In this document: one piece after another, positions 1-10,400 of the stretch | How the letters are laid out: every line of letters starts with the position of its first letter | Numbering within the stretch: the first letter of the stretch is position 1 | Origin: Singulisphaera acidiphila DSM 18658 | GTDB taxonomy: Bacteria > Planctomycetota > Planctomycetia > Isosphaerales > Isosphaeraceae | NCBI RefSeq assembly: GCF_000242455.2 | Contig: NC_019892.1 | Span: 9,000,744-9,064,743 of the forward strand | Direction of reading: 5' to 3' | Length of the DNA stretch: 64,000 nucleotides | The notes under the pieces: generated by a model | What the model was told of the DNA's origin: nothing | The model's database searches: none | The model's input: the letters and a program-made list of their open reading frames with translations, nothing else | Translations under genes and position numbers: made by a program

Positions 1-2
1 AG

Positions 3-968
3 CCGATCCGACGCGACTTCCAACTCAAGCGCGGAGTCTGGGTACACGGGAAGGTTGTGGACACGTCGACCGGCAAGGGCGTTCATGCCGGCATTGCCTA
101 CTACATCATGGATGACAACCCCTATCTGAAGAAGTACCCGCAATACGACACCATCTACGCGACCCCGGCCAACCAGACGGACGCAGACGGAACCTTCAAG
201 CTCATCGTCATGCCCGGACAAGGTATCATCGGAGCCAGAGCATGGAAGGATTCTTATCGACTGGGCAGCGGCCTCGAGAAACTCGAGGAACTGAAGCTCA
301 AAAACGACGGTGGCGAAATCATCAGAGCGAGACCAAGCCACCTCATTCCGACGAACTACCACACCATCGTCGCGATCAATCCAGGCGAAGGTGACGAGTC
401 CATCACCTGCGAGATCCCGCTCGATCCCGGAAGGACGGTCAAGGGAACCATCGTCGGCCCTGACGGTGCGCCACTGGTTGGAGCACGGCTCGAAGGGACG
501 GAAGATCAATTCCGAAGGTGGTCGGCAAAGCCGTTGCCATCCGCCAACTTCGAGGCCCGTGCTCTCGGCAGCGGGCAGTCGCGGCTGATCCTCTTCTACC
601 ACGAGGAGAAGAAGCTCGCCGGCGCTCGCGTGATCGGCCCTGACGAGACCGGACCGATCGTCGTCCAGCTCGAGCCGAGCGGAACCGTGACCGGCCGGCT
701 CGTCGATGCCGGCGGATTGCCGCTGGCCGAAGCCGAAATGAGTTGCTTCGTCTCATACGACGACCCGACCCACAAGACGGGATCGCTCCCGGCACCGGTC
801 AAAACCGACAAGGAAGGCCGATTCCGGGCCGAAGGGCTCATCCCCGGGCAAAGCTATCGCTTCCAACTCTGGAAGGGATCCGAACTGAGAGAGACCCCAA
901 TCAACGCCGTCATCACTCGCGGCGAGACCAAAGACCTGGGCGACGTGAGCATCATCACGAATAAATAA
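3..968 (+). CDS. Carboxypeptidase-regulatory-like domain protein, 5' end outside window
   Basis: The reading frame is open from the first complete codon at position 3 and ends at 968, so the gene starts upstream of the window; the GTG at 57 is only an internal codon. About 320 residues are visible. They contain at least three beta-sandwich repeats of the carboxypeptidase regulatory-like (CarboxypepD_reg/CNA-B) type, shown by recurring phrases such as VVDTSTGKGV, IVGPDGAPLVGA, LVDAGGLPLAEA and DKEGRFRAEGLIPG. Such domains are usually adhesive or carbohydrate-binding modules of exported proteins. In planctomycetes they are often the tail of much larger proteins, so the missing N-terminus may hold the catalytic or regulatory part. 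The 23-base gap to the next gene suggests co-transcription with the DUF1800/DUF1501 pair. Specific function is unknown. Confidence 0.8.
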   Translation, partial: PIRRDFQLKRGVWVHGKVVDTSTGKGVHAGIAYYIMDDNPYLKKYPQYDTIYATPANQTDADGTFKLIVMPGQGIIGARAWKDSYRLGSGLEKLEELKLKNDGGEIIRARPSHLIPTNYHTIVAINPGEGDESITCEIPLDPGRTVKGTIVGPDGAPLVGARLEGTEDQFRRWSAKPLPSANFEARALGSGQSRLILFYHEEKKLAGARVIGPDETGPIVVQLEPSGTVTGRLVDAGGLPLAEAEMSCFVSYDDPTHKTGSLPAPVKTDKEGRFRAEGLIPGQSYRFQLWKGSELRETPINAVITRGETKDLGDVSIITNK

Positions 969-991
969 CCTCAATTCTAAGGGCCTCTCGC

Positions 992-2389
992 ATGCGAGTC
1001 CCCTTGACACCCAGCGCCGACGCGGGGCCCCCCTGGGCTCCTTACAGCCCTGGGCCCGAGCAGCCCTGGAACCGTCGCCGCATCGTCCATCTCCATCGCA
1101 GCGTTGGGTTCGCAGCAACTCGCGAGGAGATCGAACGCGACCTCCAAGAAGGTCCCGAAGCGAGCGTGGATCGCTTCCTCCAGGGTCAAGGACCGATCGG
1201 TCTCGACTCCGATTTCGAACGGATCGCAGCACGGCTCGGCGACGCCGCCGTCGACTCACGCGACCCGGAGCGATTGAAAGCCTGGTGGGTGTTCCGGATG
1301 CTAGCCAGCCCCGACCCGTTGGGGGAGCGGCTGACCTTGGCCTGGCACAACCACTTCGCCACCAGCAACCGAAAAGTCGACGACCTCGGCGCAATGCGGC
1401 GTCAGAACGACCTCTTCCGACGCCACGCCCGTGCGCCATTCGGAGACCTCGTCAACGCCGCAGTCCGCGACCCCGCACTCCTTATCTGGCTCGACGCCCC
1501 GGCCAATCGCAAGGGGCATCCCAATGAAAACCTGGCGCGTGAGTTGCTGGAGCTCTTCACGCTCGGGATCGGCCACTTCCACGAGACGGACGTCAAGGAG
1601 GCCGCCCGGGCCCTCACAGGTTGGACCCTACTCGAAGGCGCCTTCGTCGAGAACCAACTCGTCCACGATGCCGGCGAGAAAACAATCCTGGGGAAGTCCG
1701 GGCCCTGGCGAGGCGCCGACCTCGTTTCGATCCTCCTCGATCACCCAGCCACCGCGCAACGGCTTGCCGGCCGCCTCAGTGATCTGTTCATAGGGGAGGA
1801 CATTCTTGGTCCAGAGGATGTGAATGAACTGGCAAATGGCCTGCGCACTCATCACTTAAACATCGAATGGGGAGCCGCGACCGTGCTCCGGTCGCGGGCC
1901 TTCTTCTCGTCGAGGAATCTGGGTTCGAGAGTCGTCGACCCCGTTGGGTTCGTCCTCGGCGCGGTCCGCGCCTTGCAAATGTTTGCCCCACCTCCCCGCA
2001 CCCTGCGATTGGCGTCCTGGATCACGCAAGTCGGCCAGGACCTGTTCTACCCGGCAAACGTCGGCGGGTGGCCGGGGGGCCGTTCGTGGCTCTCCTCGCG
2101 GGCTCTGATTGCACGGGCGAACTTCGCGACGACGCTCATGGCTGGGCGCGAGTTCGGGCTCCACGAGCCCCCCGACATCCTCCGCGCGACCGGTCAAGAC
2201 ATCGACCAAACGGCGAGCCTCGACCGCGTGATCGAGACGCTCACCGAATTACTCCTTGGGTACGACCCGGGACCGGCCTGGCGGAAACCGATCGCGGCGA
2301 CCGCCGGAGAGGGCTCAGGTTCGATCGCGGAATCCGCGAGGCGGGCGGTCGCGCTCATCCTGTCGTCACCCGAAGCTCAGGTCGCCTGA
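992..2389 (+). CDS. DUF1800 family protein
   Basis: A 465-residue protein with the DUF1800 hallmarks: LTLAWHNHF near residues 114-122, NENLARELLELFTLG near 178-192 and ARALTGW near 205. DUF1800 proteins are common in planctomycetes and proteobacteria and are nearly always encoded beside a DUF1501 protein, as here; the biochemical role of the pair is not established. An AAGGG stretch about nine bases upstream supports the ATG at 992. No clear signal peptide is visible, unlike the partner, so export alone or as a passenger of the twin-arginine partner cannot be decided. The next gene starts 35 bases downstream, consistent with an operon. Confidence 0.9.
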   Translation: MRVPLTPSADAGPPWAPYSPGPEQPWNRRRIVHLHRSVGFAATREEIERDLQEGPEASVDRFLQGQGPIGLDSDFERIAARLGDAAVDSRDPERLKAWWVFRMLASPDPLGERLTLAWHNHFATSNRKVDDLGAMRRQNDLFRRHARAPFGDLVNAAVRDPALLIWLDAPANRKGHPNENLARELLELFTLGIGHFHETDVKEAARALTGWTLLEGAFVENQLVHDAGEKTILGKSGPWRGADLVSILLDHPATAQRLAGRLSDLFIGEDILGPEDVNELANGLRTHHLNIEWGAATVLRSRAFFSSRNLGSRVVDPVGFVLGAVRALQMFAPPPRTLRLASWITQVGQDLFYPANVGGWPGGRSWLSSRALIARANFATTLMAGREFGLHEPPDILRATGQDIDQTASLDRVIETLTELLLGYDPGPAWRKPIAATAGEGSGSIAESARRAVALILSSPEAQVA

Positions 2390-2424
2390 TCTCAAATCGC
2401 GGAAGAGAAGAGAGGAATCGTCAC

Positions 2425-3642
2425 ATGCCGCTCTCACGTCGTGACCTCTTCAAGACATCGCTACGAGACGCCTCACTCTTTGCGCTGGCACCAACCGTCC
2501 CTGGTTTCCTCGCAGCGACCGCTCGCGCCAACGCCCCCTCGTCGCCCGAAGAGGGTCGGGTTCTGGTCATCATCGAGCTCGAAGGGGGCAACGATGGCGT
2601 CAACACAATCGTGCCGTTCCAAGACGAAGGATACGGCAAGTACCGGTCGGCCCTTTGCCTCCCGACGAAGGCGCTGCTGAAGGTCAGTGACTCGGTTGGC
2701 CTCCACCCAAGCCTCAAAGCGGCGAGCAGGCTACTGGAACGCGGGGAACTGGCGATTGTACAAGGGGTTGGCTACCCGAACCCAAGCCGATCCCACTTCC
2801 GGAGCATGGAAATCTGGCACACCGCCCGGCCCGACCCTGAAGAACAAGGCGGTCCAGGCTGGCTCGGCCGCGTCCTCGACGCCCGGCTCGCCGCCGGTGA
2901 CAAGGCCGCTTCCTACTTCGTGGGAGGCGACCCACCCGCAGCCGCCTTGACCGGACGCCGTCACATCCCATCGACGCTCGACCGTCTCGACGACCTCCTC
3001 TTGGCGGGTCCTTCAGGGGCACGGCGAACGCTCGGAGCGGGAGCAACGTCGAACGACCTGGCCGCCTTCGTACGCCGGACGACGCTCGACGCCTATGCCG
3101 CCGCCGATCGAGTGGCCGCCTTGACCCGGGCAGATCGATCCGCCGCAAGTGAACCGGCTGGTAACCTTCGAGGCCGCCTGTCTCTGATCGCCCGACTCTT
3201 GAAATCCGGCTCGCGCGCTCGAGTCTACTACACCCGGCAAGGGAGCTACGACACTCATGCCGATCAGCTTCAAACCCATGCCAACCTCCTGTTCGAGTTG
3301 TCCGGCGCACTCGAGGAGTTCCAGACCGACCTTGCACACTCGGGGCTCGCGGATCGCGTGGCGGTCCTCTGTTTCAGCGAGTTTGGCCGCACCGTGGCCG
3401 AGAACGGTTCGAGCGGCACCGACCACGGCACGGCCGGTCCGGTCTTCCTCGTCGGTCAGCACGTCCAGGCCGGCTTGATCGGCCCAGCGCCCAACCTCGT
3501 CGACCTCGCCAGGGACGACCTCAAAACGACCATCGACTTCCGCCGGATCTACGCCTCGATTCTCCAGGACTGGCTCAAACTCCCCTCGGCCGACGTCCTC
3601 GCCGGTCGGTTCGATCCCCTCCCCTTGTTTCGCTCGACCTGA
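2425..3642 (+). CDS. DUF1501 family protein, Tat-exported
   Basis: A 405-residue DUF1501 protein. The ATG at 2425 is chosen because it has an AGAGG site about ten bases upstream and begins a twin-arginine type leader (SRRDLFK followed by a hydrophobic stretch ending in ATARA); the open frame extends far upstream through the DUF1800 gene, but that part is a shadow. DUF1501 has an alkaline-phosphatase/sulfatase-like fold; typical motifs are ELEGGNDGVN at residues 51-60 and SEFGRT near residue 318 followed by DHGTAGP. It is predicted to fold in the cytoplasm and be exported to the periplasm. Pairing with DUF1800 is conserved, so the two probably act together; the substrate is unknown. Confidence 0.9.
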   Translation: MPLSRRDLFKTSLRDASLFALAPTVPGFLAATARANAPSSPEEGRVLVIIELEGGNDGVNTIVPFQDEGYGKYRSALCLPTKALLKVSDSVGLHPSLKAASRLLERGELAIVQGVGYPNPSRSHFRSMEIWHTARPDPEEQGGPGWLGRVLDARLAAGDKAASYFVGGDPPAAALTGRRHIPSTLDRLDDLLLAGPSGARRTLGAGATSNDLAAFVRRTTLDAYAAADRVAALTRADRSAASEPAGNLRGRLSLIARLLKSGSRARVYYTRQGSYDTHADQLQTHANLLFELSGALEEFQTDLAHSGLADRVAVLCFSEFGRTVAENGSSGTDHGTAGPVFLVGQHVQAGLIGPAPNLVDLARDDLKTTIDFRRIYASILQDWLKLPSADVLAGRFDPLPLFRST

Positions 3643-3878
3643 GCGCCGAGGAGCCATCGAAGCCGGGGCCGCGGCTTCGTCGGGTCAGGCGGCCCGCATT
3701 CCCGGAATCGCAGTGGAATCGAGAATCCCGTTGGCTTATCGTTTGGTGAGCGATGCTGGCTGCGCCTACGGCGAGTCATGGTCAAGGAATCACGCCGGTT
3801 GCGAAGACAGGAGACTTCTCAGTCCCAGTCCCGCGCGATCCTGCTCTTCCCATCGACGATCCACTGCGGAGAATTCTC

Positions 3879-4604
3879 GTGCCCAAACCTCAGACGATCT
3901 CCCATTGCCGCAAACCCTTCCTCTTCCTGCTTCTGGTTTCGGCGCTCACCATGGGGGCGGCCCCCTTGCCGTTTGCGCCCAAGCCCAAGGTGGCGGGGGA
4001 GCTTCCTCTTGTTTTGAAGGACGATTTCGAGCGGGACGACCTAGGCGACGATTGGGAGCCGACCGATCCCAAGGCCTGGCAGATCACCCGCCAGGGCACC
4101 AACCGGGTTCTCGATCAGCATCGCGCCAGTAAGTATGAGCCGCCGGTCCGCTCGCCGTTCAACATCGCGCTGGCCAAGAAAGTGGATGTGGGAGACCTCG
4201 TCCTGGACCTCGAGGTCCACTCCACCGGCCGCGACTACGGCCACAGGGATCTCTGCTTCGTGTTCGGCTGGCAAGACCCGAGCCACTTCTACTACGTTCA
4301 CCTCGGCAAGGCGGCGGATGAGCACGCCAACAGCATCTTTCTCGTCGACGGCAAGCCGCGAGTCTCGATCGCCAAGACGCGGACCAAGGGAACGCCCTGG
4401 ACCGACGGCTGGCATCACGTTCGCGTAGTTCGCAAGGTTGCGGACGGCCTGATTCAGGTCTATTTCGAAGACATGACGACCCCTGCGATGACGGCCCACG
4501 ATAAGACGTTCAACCACGGCAGCATCGGCATCGGCTCGTTCGACGACACCGGCCAGTTCGACTCGATCCAAGTCTGGGGCGATCCGGTGAAACCGGCCGG
4601 TTGA
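3879..4604 (+). CDS. Secreted LamG/DUF1080-like beta-sandwich protein
   Basis: A 241-residue protein starting at GTG 3879, which has a GGAGAA site five bases upstream; a longer frame from 3753 lacks both a site and a leader. The N-terminus (KPFLFLLLVSALTMGAAP) is a signal peptide. The mature part, beginning LVLKDDFERDDLGDDWEP, looks like the concanavalin A-like/LamG or DUF1080 (3-keto-disaccharide hydrolase-like) fold, with DFER at the start, WHHVRVVR in the middle and GSIGIGSFDDTGQFDSIQVWG at the end, the usual closing strand of the family. It probably binds or cleaves a glycan outside the cytoplasm. The following ThuA gene is a frequent neighbour of DUF1080 genes in planctomycetes, which supports a role in sugar metabolism. 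Confidence 0.75.
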   Translation: MPKPQTISHCRKPFLFLLLVSALTMGAAPLPFAPKPKVAGELPLVLKDDFERDDLGDDWEPTDPKAWQITRQGTNRVLDQHRASKYEPPVRSPFNIALAKKVDVGDLVLDLEVHSTGRDYGHRDLCFVFGWQDPSHFYYVHLGKAADEHANSIFLVDGKPRVSIAKTRTKGTPWTDGWHHVRVVRKVADGLIQVYFEDMTTPAMTAHDKTFNHGSIGIGSFDDTGQFDSIQVWGDPVKPAG

Positions 4605-4752
4605 GCAGAGGCCATCGGCGAATCCAGGTCAAAGGGTCGGGTCCACCGTTGTGGAACGGACCGAGCCGAGTATCTTGGGACCGGAAACGCCCTGCCGGCG
4701 TACCGCCTCGGTTGGGCGGCCGGCGGGGCAGAGCGAACGGGAGACGACGCAC

Positions 4753-5676
4753 ATGACGATTCCAAGGCGAGGCCTACTCTTCGGGTTCCTGGCAACTCTG
4801 GCGGTGGGCCTGCCGGCCCTCGGCGATGATAAGGACAAGGTCCGGATCCTGATCCTCGACGGCCAGAACAACCATAACTGGGTGTCCATGACGCCCATTT
4901 TGCGGGAAGCGCTGGAGCAGACCGGGCGATTCACGGTCGATGTCGCAACCTCGCCCCCCAAGGGGTCCAAGGCCGCTCAGTGGGATCAGTTCTCCCCCGA
5001 GTTTTCCAAATATGATGCAGTAGTGAACAATTACAACGGCGAGCGCTGGCCCTCCCGGGTTGAGAAGGCGCTCGAGGCCTATGTGGCGGAGGGCGGCGGC
5101 CTGGTCAACGTCCACGCGGCGAACAACGCGTTCGAGGGCTGGCCGGAATACAACAAGATGATCGGCCTGGGCTGGCGCGACAACAAGTTTGGCGACCGGG
5201 TCACGATCGACGACGACGGCAAAGTCGTCCGGACCCCCAAGGGAGAAGGGCTGGGAGCCGGGCACGGGCCGCAGCACCGCTTCAAGGTCGCGATCCGTGA
5301 GTCGTCACACCCGGTAACCCAAGGGATGCCGGCCGAATGGCTCCACGCCAAGGACGAGCTCTACCAGGGCCAGCGCGGACCCGCCGAAAACATGGAGATC
5401 CTCGCAACCGCCTTCGCTTCCAAGGACTACAACGGAAGCGGAACCAACGAGCCGATGATCTGGGTGATCCCCTACGGCAAAGGACGCACGCTCACAACCG
5501 TCATGGGGCACACCATGAACGATGAGACCGTCGCGGTCCGTTGCATCGGGTTCCAGACCGTTCTCGTCCGAGGCGCCGAGTGGGCAGCGACCGGCAAGGT
5601 CACCCTCCCGATCCCGGCAACCTTCCCGACCGCAGCGCAGGAGAGCCTGGTCGCAGAGAAAGCCAAAACCCAATAA
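4753..5676 (+). CDS. ThuA domain protein, secreted
   Basis: A 307-residue protein starting at ATG 4753, the start that gives a leader (TIPRRGLLFGFLATLAVGLPALG). The body is a ThuA-type flavodoxin-like/glutamine amidotransferase-like fold: VRILILDGQNNHNW at the first strand, YDAVVNNYNG near residue 90, and GGGLVNVHAANNAFEGWPEYNKMIGLGWR in the middle. ThuA takes part in trehalose and related disaccharide use in rhizobia; in planctomycetes ThuA proteins are abundant, mostly exported and of undefined specificity. It lies 148 bases after the LamG/DUF1080-like gene on the same strand, a typical combination. The short palindrome CCCCCATGGGGG just after the stop lacks a T-run and is not a convincing terminator. 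Confidence 0.85.
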   Translation: MTIPRRGLLFGFLATLAVGLPALGDDKDKVRILILDGQNNHNWVSMTPILREALEQTGRFTVDVATSPPKGSKAAQWDQFSPEFSKYDAVVNNYNGERWPSRVEKALEAYVAEGGGLVNVHAANNAFEGWPEYNKMIGLGWRDNKFGDRVTIDDDGKVVRTPKGEGLGAGHGPQHRFKVAIRESSHPVTQGMPAEWLHAKDELYQGQRGPAENMEILATAFASKDYNGSGTNEPMIWVIPYGKGRTLTTVMGHTMNDETVAVRCIGFQTVLVRGAEWAATGKVTLPIPATFPTAAQESLVAEKAKTQ

Positions 5677-6158
5677 GACGGAGTCCCCCATGGGGGAAAA
5701 GTGTCATCGCCTCCTGCGAATGCTCCAGCGGGCGGCGAGCCATTGCGCGTGAAGTCGTCCTTGCCAGACCGCTTGCCCTTCGAGCGAGAGTACGGACCAG
5801 CGAATGAGGGATTGGAGAAGAAGATTCGGGGGGAAGATCAAACGGCAAAGGGTAATCCCCGGCTCCCCAGTTTTCGAGGAGTCGGGGACCACGGATCAAC
5901 AGTTAAGTCGTGAAGTTCAGGACCAGGCGATTACGTGATTCCAACCCATCGCTTACTCCTGAGCCACCCGGACTACCGCCAACCGCTCCACTAGTTGTTT
6001 GGGCACGTCCGACCCCGCCTCGATCGACCGTTTCGGTCGCGACCTCGGAGATCGGGGCGCTCACGGATCTCGTTATCAAGTTCGCCCATCGTGGCTTGAC
6101 GAATCCGCCAATTCGTAGGATTGTACACTGACCACGGCCACCTGATCGCCTCTGACGC
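5677..6158. other. Intergenic stretch, no gene recognised
   Basis: About 480 bases between the ThuA gene and the transposase remnant. Short open frames on both strands have no recognisable product, no ribosome-binding site and no codon bias like the neighbours. No RNA gene was seen. Confidence 0.6.
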
Positions 6159-6317
6159 GGACACCCCAAAGCCCAAGCATCAAGTGTTCTCTGCTATTAT
6201 CTGAGCAAACATTACGAACACCGGAACCAAACAGACGACGCAACGATTCACGTGTCGATGATCCACCTGATGCTCCGTCGTCTCACCAAGAAAAACCAAA
6301 GCACCGAGGCCGCCTAA
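6159..6317 (+). pseudogene. IS5-family (IS427-like) transposase, 3' remnant
   Basis: In this frame, open after a TGA at 6153-6155 and ending with TAA at 6315, the last ~40 residues read LSKHYEHRNQTDD then IHVSMIHLMLRRL. This matches the typical end of IS5-family DDE transposases, where the segment after the catalytic glutamate reads R-L-S-K-D-Y-E followed by a helix of the form M-I-x-x-M-I-x-L-M-L-R-R-L. The rest of the transposase and any terminal inverted repeats are absent, so this is a dead fragment. The identification rests on the C-terminal motif alone. Confidence 0.6.
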
Positions 6318-6499
6318 ATTCCCGCGCCCTCTCTGAGGGATTCTTCGAGACCGCCGCCCAGGACCAAGGTTCTTGCGGAGCGTGCAAGCAGGCCACCCGG
6401 CCCAACGCCGACCGGAATGTCATCCGCTCGGCGCTCGGACTTGATCTCGCGCTTCGCGAGCGGCTAGACTACCTCTCCCCGGTCATGGGAGGACCGCTT

Positions 6500-6985
6500 A
6501 TGCGCATCCGCTTGACCCTTCGCCGTATCATGATCCTCGTCGCGTCGGCGGCCCTCGGCCTCTTCGCGTGGGTGGAGTTTCGAGACGGGATTCCTCCCCG
6601 GTTTGTTCTTCGTGGCGTCCCGGCCCGCGTCGCCAGGCTAAAGCCTGGCATGTCGTACCGAGAGACGAAGGAAATCCTCAGTCTGGAGACGTCGTGGCTC
6701 CAGGGCGGCACGAGCGCCTGGACTTATTACGGCTCGGGAAGCCGCAAGGCCATGACCTGGGTCTACGCGCTTCGGCAGGAGGAGCTCACCGCGGCGGCGG
6801 CGGCTCGGATGAAGGCCCAATCGCCAGGCCTGGTGCCGCACGTCGAGCCGACGGCGCGGATTCATTTGAGGTTCGTTATGGATCTCAGGGAGGACGAGCA
6901 GGACTGGCGGCAATCGCCGTCGACCCGCCTCACTTCGGCGAGGTTCGTCGCGGACGGAAGGGTCGTCGCAGAGATGCCGGAGTGA
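6500..6985 (+). CDS. Small membrane-anchored hypothetical protein
   Basis: A 161-residue protein. The ATG at 6500 is preferred over that at 6485 because a GGAGG site sits at 6488-6492, seven bases upstream. Residues 1-30 (basic start, then IMILVASAALGLFAWVEF) form a single membrane anchor or uncleaved signal. The segment VARLKPGMSYRETKEIL resembles the start of the SmpA/OmlA-type (BamE-like) fold, where a GMS/T-x-x-E-V helix follows the anchor, but the similarity is short. The rest, with a WTYYGSGSRKAMTWVYAL strand pair, is compatible with a small periplasmic domain. No neighbour informs function. Probably real because of the strong ribosome-binding site and start; function unknown. Confidence 0.6.
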   Translation: MRIRLTLRRIMILVASAALGLFAWVEFRDGIPPRFVLRGVPARVARLKPGMSYRETKEILSLETSWLQGGTSAWTYYGSGSRKAMTWVYALRQEELTAAAAARMKAQSPGLVPHVEPTARIHLRFVMDLREDEQDWRQSPSTRLTSARFVADGRVVAEMPE

Positions 6986-7417
6986 AGGGCACGCCGGTCG
7001 GCGGCATCGCGTGAGGGATGCGCTCGGTGGCGAAGCCGGTCCGGCGAGTCGGGACGGCCCCAATGCTCGACGAGTTTCTCAGAGCCTTTCAGGCACGATC
7101 GTTCACAGCCCCGCGTGCTCGTTCAGATATTGGACATCCTCACAGTAATACCCCTTCCCTTGCGGCAAGTGATTGCTTATCGCCGCTACCCGGAAACTGT
7201 GCGGCGACAACCGCATAGATAACGCCTCGCGAACAACACGGCATCAGTCAGTTGTTGTCGTTTAGCTGAGGTTTTTAAGAGGTTGCAAAGGTTTAGCCAA
7301 TAAGCCAGGTTCTTCGCTCGGGTAGGCACGGCCCCCATGTTTCCCAAGGACAAGCCTATCCCAAGGGATGGTGGGCCGTGCACCGAACCGTTGCCACGGG
7401 CGCACGCAAAAGGATTA
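6986..7417. other. Intergenic stretch with inverted repeats
   Basis: About 430 bases between two convergent genes. It contains an inverted repeat, GCACGGCCC at 7326-7334 and GGGCCGTGC at 7373-7381, around a 38-base spacer. No gene or RNA was recognised. Confidence 0.5.
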
Positions 7418-7439
7418 GGGCCATGCCACGGCATGGCCC
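7418..7439 (-). terminator. Hairpin after the RND pump gene
   Basis: A perfect 10-bp stem, GGGCCATGCC and GGCATGGCCC, with a 2-base spacer, lies eight bases after the stop of the pump gene. On the minus strand it is followed by TAATCCTTTTG, a weak T-rich tail, so it is a likely Rho-independent terminator. Confidence 0.55.
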
Positions 7440-7446
7440 ACGACCA

Positions 7447-10400
7447 CTACGCTTCCGCGCCAATCATTTCATCCTCCTCCAAGGGGTCGGGGTCCGGAGC
7501 GGACAAGCCCGGATCGAACCAGGGGTAGATGACTGGCAGAACGATGAGCTTCAAGAACATGCTGGTGATCAGGCCGCCGATGACGACCGTGGCCAGCGGG
7601 CGCTGAACTTCGGCCCCCGCACCGTGGGAGAACGCCATCGGCACGAAGCCGAGGCTGGCGACCAGGCCGGTCATCAGGATCGGTCGGAGCCGGGACATCG
7701 ACGCCTCACGGACAGCCTCATCGACCGGCCGGCCCCCTTCGATCAGTTGGCGAATGGCCGCGACCAGCACCAGGCCGTCGAGCACCGCCACCCCCGAAAG
7801 GGCGATGAAGCCGACGCCCGCCGAAATGCTGAAGTTCATCCCACGGAGCCAGAGCGACATCACGCCGCCGATCGCCCCCAACGGCACCGAGATGAAGATC
7901 AAGAGGCCTAGCTTGATCGAGCCGAAGGTGGCGAACAGGAGCAGGAAGATCAAGGCCAGGGCGATCGGCACGACAATCATGAGCCGGTGCGTGGCCGACT
8001 GAAGGTTCTCGAACGTCCCTCCCCACTCCAGGACATAGCCCGAGGGGAGCGCGACCTTCTCGCGGACCTTCTGCTGGGCCTCGGCCACGAAACCGGCCAG
8101 GTCGCGACCCCGGACGTTGACCGTGATCATCACCCGACGCTGCCTGTTCTTCCGCCAGATCTCATAAACACCCTCCTCCAGCTTGATGTCGGCCAGGTCT
8201 TCCAGCGGGATCATGCGCCCTTGCGGGTCGGCGATCATCAGCCGGCGGATCGCCTCGACGTTATCGCGGTATTGGGGAGTGAACCGGACCTGCATCGTGA
8301 ACCGGCGCTGGCCTTCGACGACCTGCCCGACGTTCTTGCCGCCGACCGCCTGAATCACGTCGAGCACGTCGGCCGCGTTGATCCCATAGCGGGCGATCCG
8401 CTTGCGGTCGATCACGATCTGCATCGCCGGCAGGCCGAGCACTTCCAGGGCTTTCACATCGGCAGCCCCAGGAACCTGATTCAAAACCCTGGCCATTTCT
8501 TCCGCCTTCTCCTGGAGGACCGCCAGGTCATCGCCGTAGAGGCCGATGCCCACATCCCCCTTCACTCCGGCCAGCATGTCGCTGAACCGAAGCTCGATCG
8601 GCTGACTGAAGACCACGGTCGTCCCCGGCATCACCTTGTGGGTCAAGCGATCGATCTGCTCGATCAGCTCTTCCTTCGACGCGGCCTTCGTCCACTCTTC
8701 CGGTTCGGTCAGGTAGACATAAGCCTCCGTCGTGTTGACCGCAGCGGGGTCGAGGCCGATCTCAGGGCGTCCCGAGGCGCTGACCACCGAGCGAATTTCT
8801 TTCGGGAATTCGGCTATCAGAGCCTTTTCGAGCCGAGTCGTATCAGCAGCCGCCTCACTGAGCGACGCGTCGGGGGGACGGGTCAGGTCAAGAACCAGGT
8901 CCCCTTCGTCCAGCTTGGGAATGAACTCACCGCCCAAATTCATCGCCACCGGGACCGTCGCGCCCAGCATCAACAAAACCATGAGAGTCACCAGCAAGGG
9001 GCGAGTCTGGGCCCAGCCCAGTATCGGCTGATAGATCCATTTGGCGATCCGAACCACCCAGGTGTCACGTTCCGATAACCCCGGTTTCAGGAAATAGGAG
9101 GCCAAGACGGGGGTCGCCGTCAGCGACAAGAGCAGCGAGCCGGTCAAGGCAAAGATGAGGGTCGCGGCCATCGGCCGGAACATCTTCCCCTCGACCCCCT
9201 CGAGCGCCAGGAGCGGCAGGTGAACCAGGGTGATGATGCCGACCCCATAGACGACCGGCCGGCGGACTTCGAGGGTCGCCCGGCGCACCACGTCGACGCC
9301 GCGCTGATCGGGCCGGGCATGGGCCAGGTGGCTCACGCAGTTCTCGATCACGATCACCGCGCTATCGACGATCAGCCCGAAGTCGATCGCGCCCAGACTC
9401 ATCAGGCTGCCGGCGATGCCGAAATAAAGCATCAGGTTGCCAGCGAAGAGCATCGACAACGGGATCGCCAGGGCCACAATCAGGCCCGCCCTCAGGTTGC
9501 CCAACAGCACCAGGAGCACGACGATGACAAGGATCCCCCCCTCGGCCAGGTTCCGGGCGACCGTCCCAATCGCCTTGTTGATCAGCGTGGCCCGGTCATA
9601 GTAGGAATCAATGACAACGCCTTCAGGCAGGTTCTTGCGGATCTCGTCCAGCTTGCCTTTCACCCGCTCGACGACCACCCGGCCGTTCTCGCCGGCCAGC
9701 AAGAGCACGGTGGCCGTGACAACCTCACCTCGGCCGTCGCGCGTGACGACCCCCTGGCGGATCATCGGCGCGAACCGGACCTCACCCACGTCCCTGACAT
9801 AGATCGGGGTCCCATCCGCAGTCGTGTGGAGCACGACCTCCTCAATATCCTTCAGCGAACCGACAAGGCCCTGGGCGCGGATGACCCGGACCTGCCCGTT
9901 GCGCTCGATGTAGCCGCCACCGGAATTGCTGTTGTTTCGATGCAAGGCATCGAAAACCTGAGTGACCGAGATCCCACGAGCAAGCAGCCGCTTGGGGTCG
10001 AGCTGGACCTGGTACGTCTTCAACTCGCCACCGAACGTGTTGACCTCGATCACTCCCGGCACGCTCAAGAGCGGCCGGGCCACGTCCCAGTCGAGAATGG
10101 TCCGCAAGTCCATCAACGATCGTGGTTTCTTCGCGTCCGGCGCGTTCTTGACCTCGAACAGGTAGATCTCGCCCAAACCCGTGGCGATCGGCCCCATCCC
10201 GGGCGAGCCAAACCCTTCGGGAATCTCTTCGCGGACCTGCATCAGCCGTTCGTTGACCAGTTGGCGGGCCCAATAGACGTCGGTCCCTTCCTCGAAAACG
10301 ATCGTCACCGAGGAAAAACCGAACTGAGTGATCGAGCGGACTTCCTTGATTCGAGGGATGCCGTTCATCGCGTTCTCAACGGGAACCGTGATGAACTGCT

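Noticed and set aside
1867..2424. N-terminal extension of the DUF1501 protein into the DUF1800 gene
   Set aside because: The extension lies in another frame of a real gene and has no leader; the ATG at 2425 has a ribosome-binding site and Tat signal.
5690..5705. Palindrome CCCCCATGGGGG as terminator of the ThuA gene
   Set aside because: Stem has no loop room and only a short A run on the plus strand rather than a T-run.
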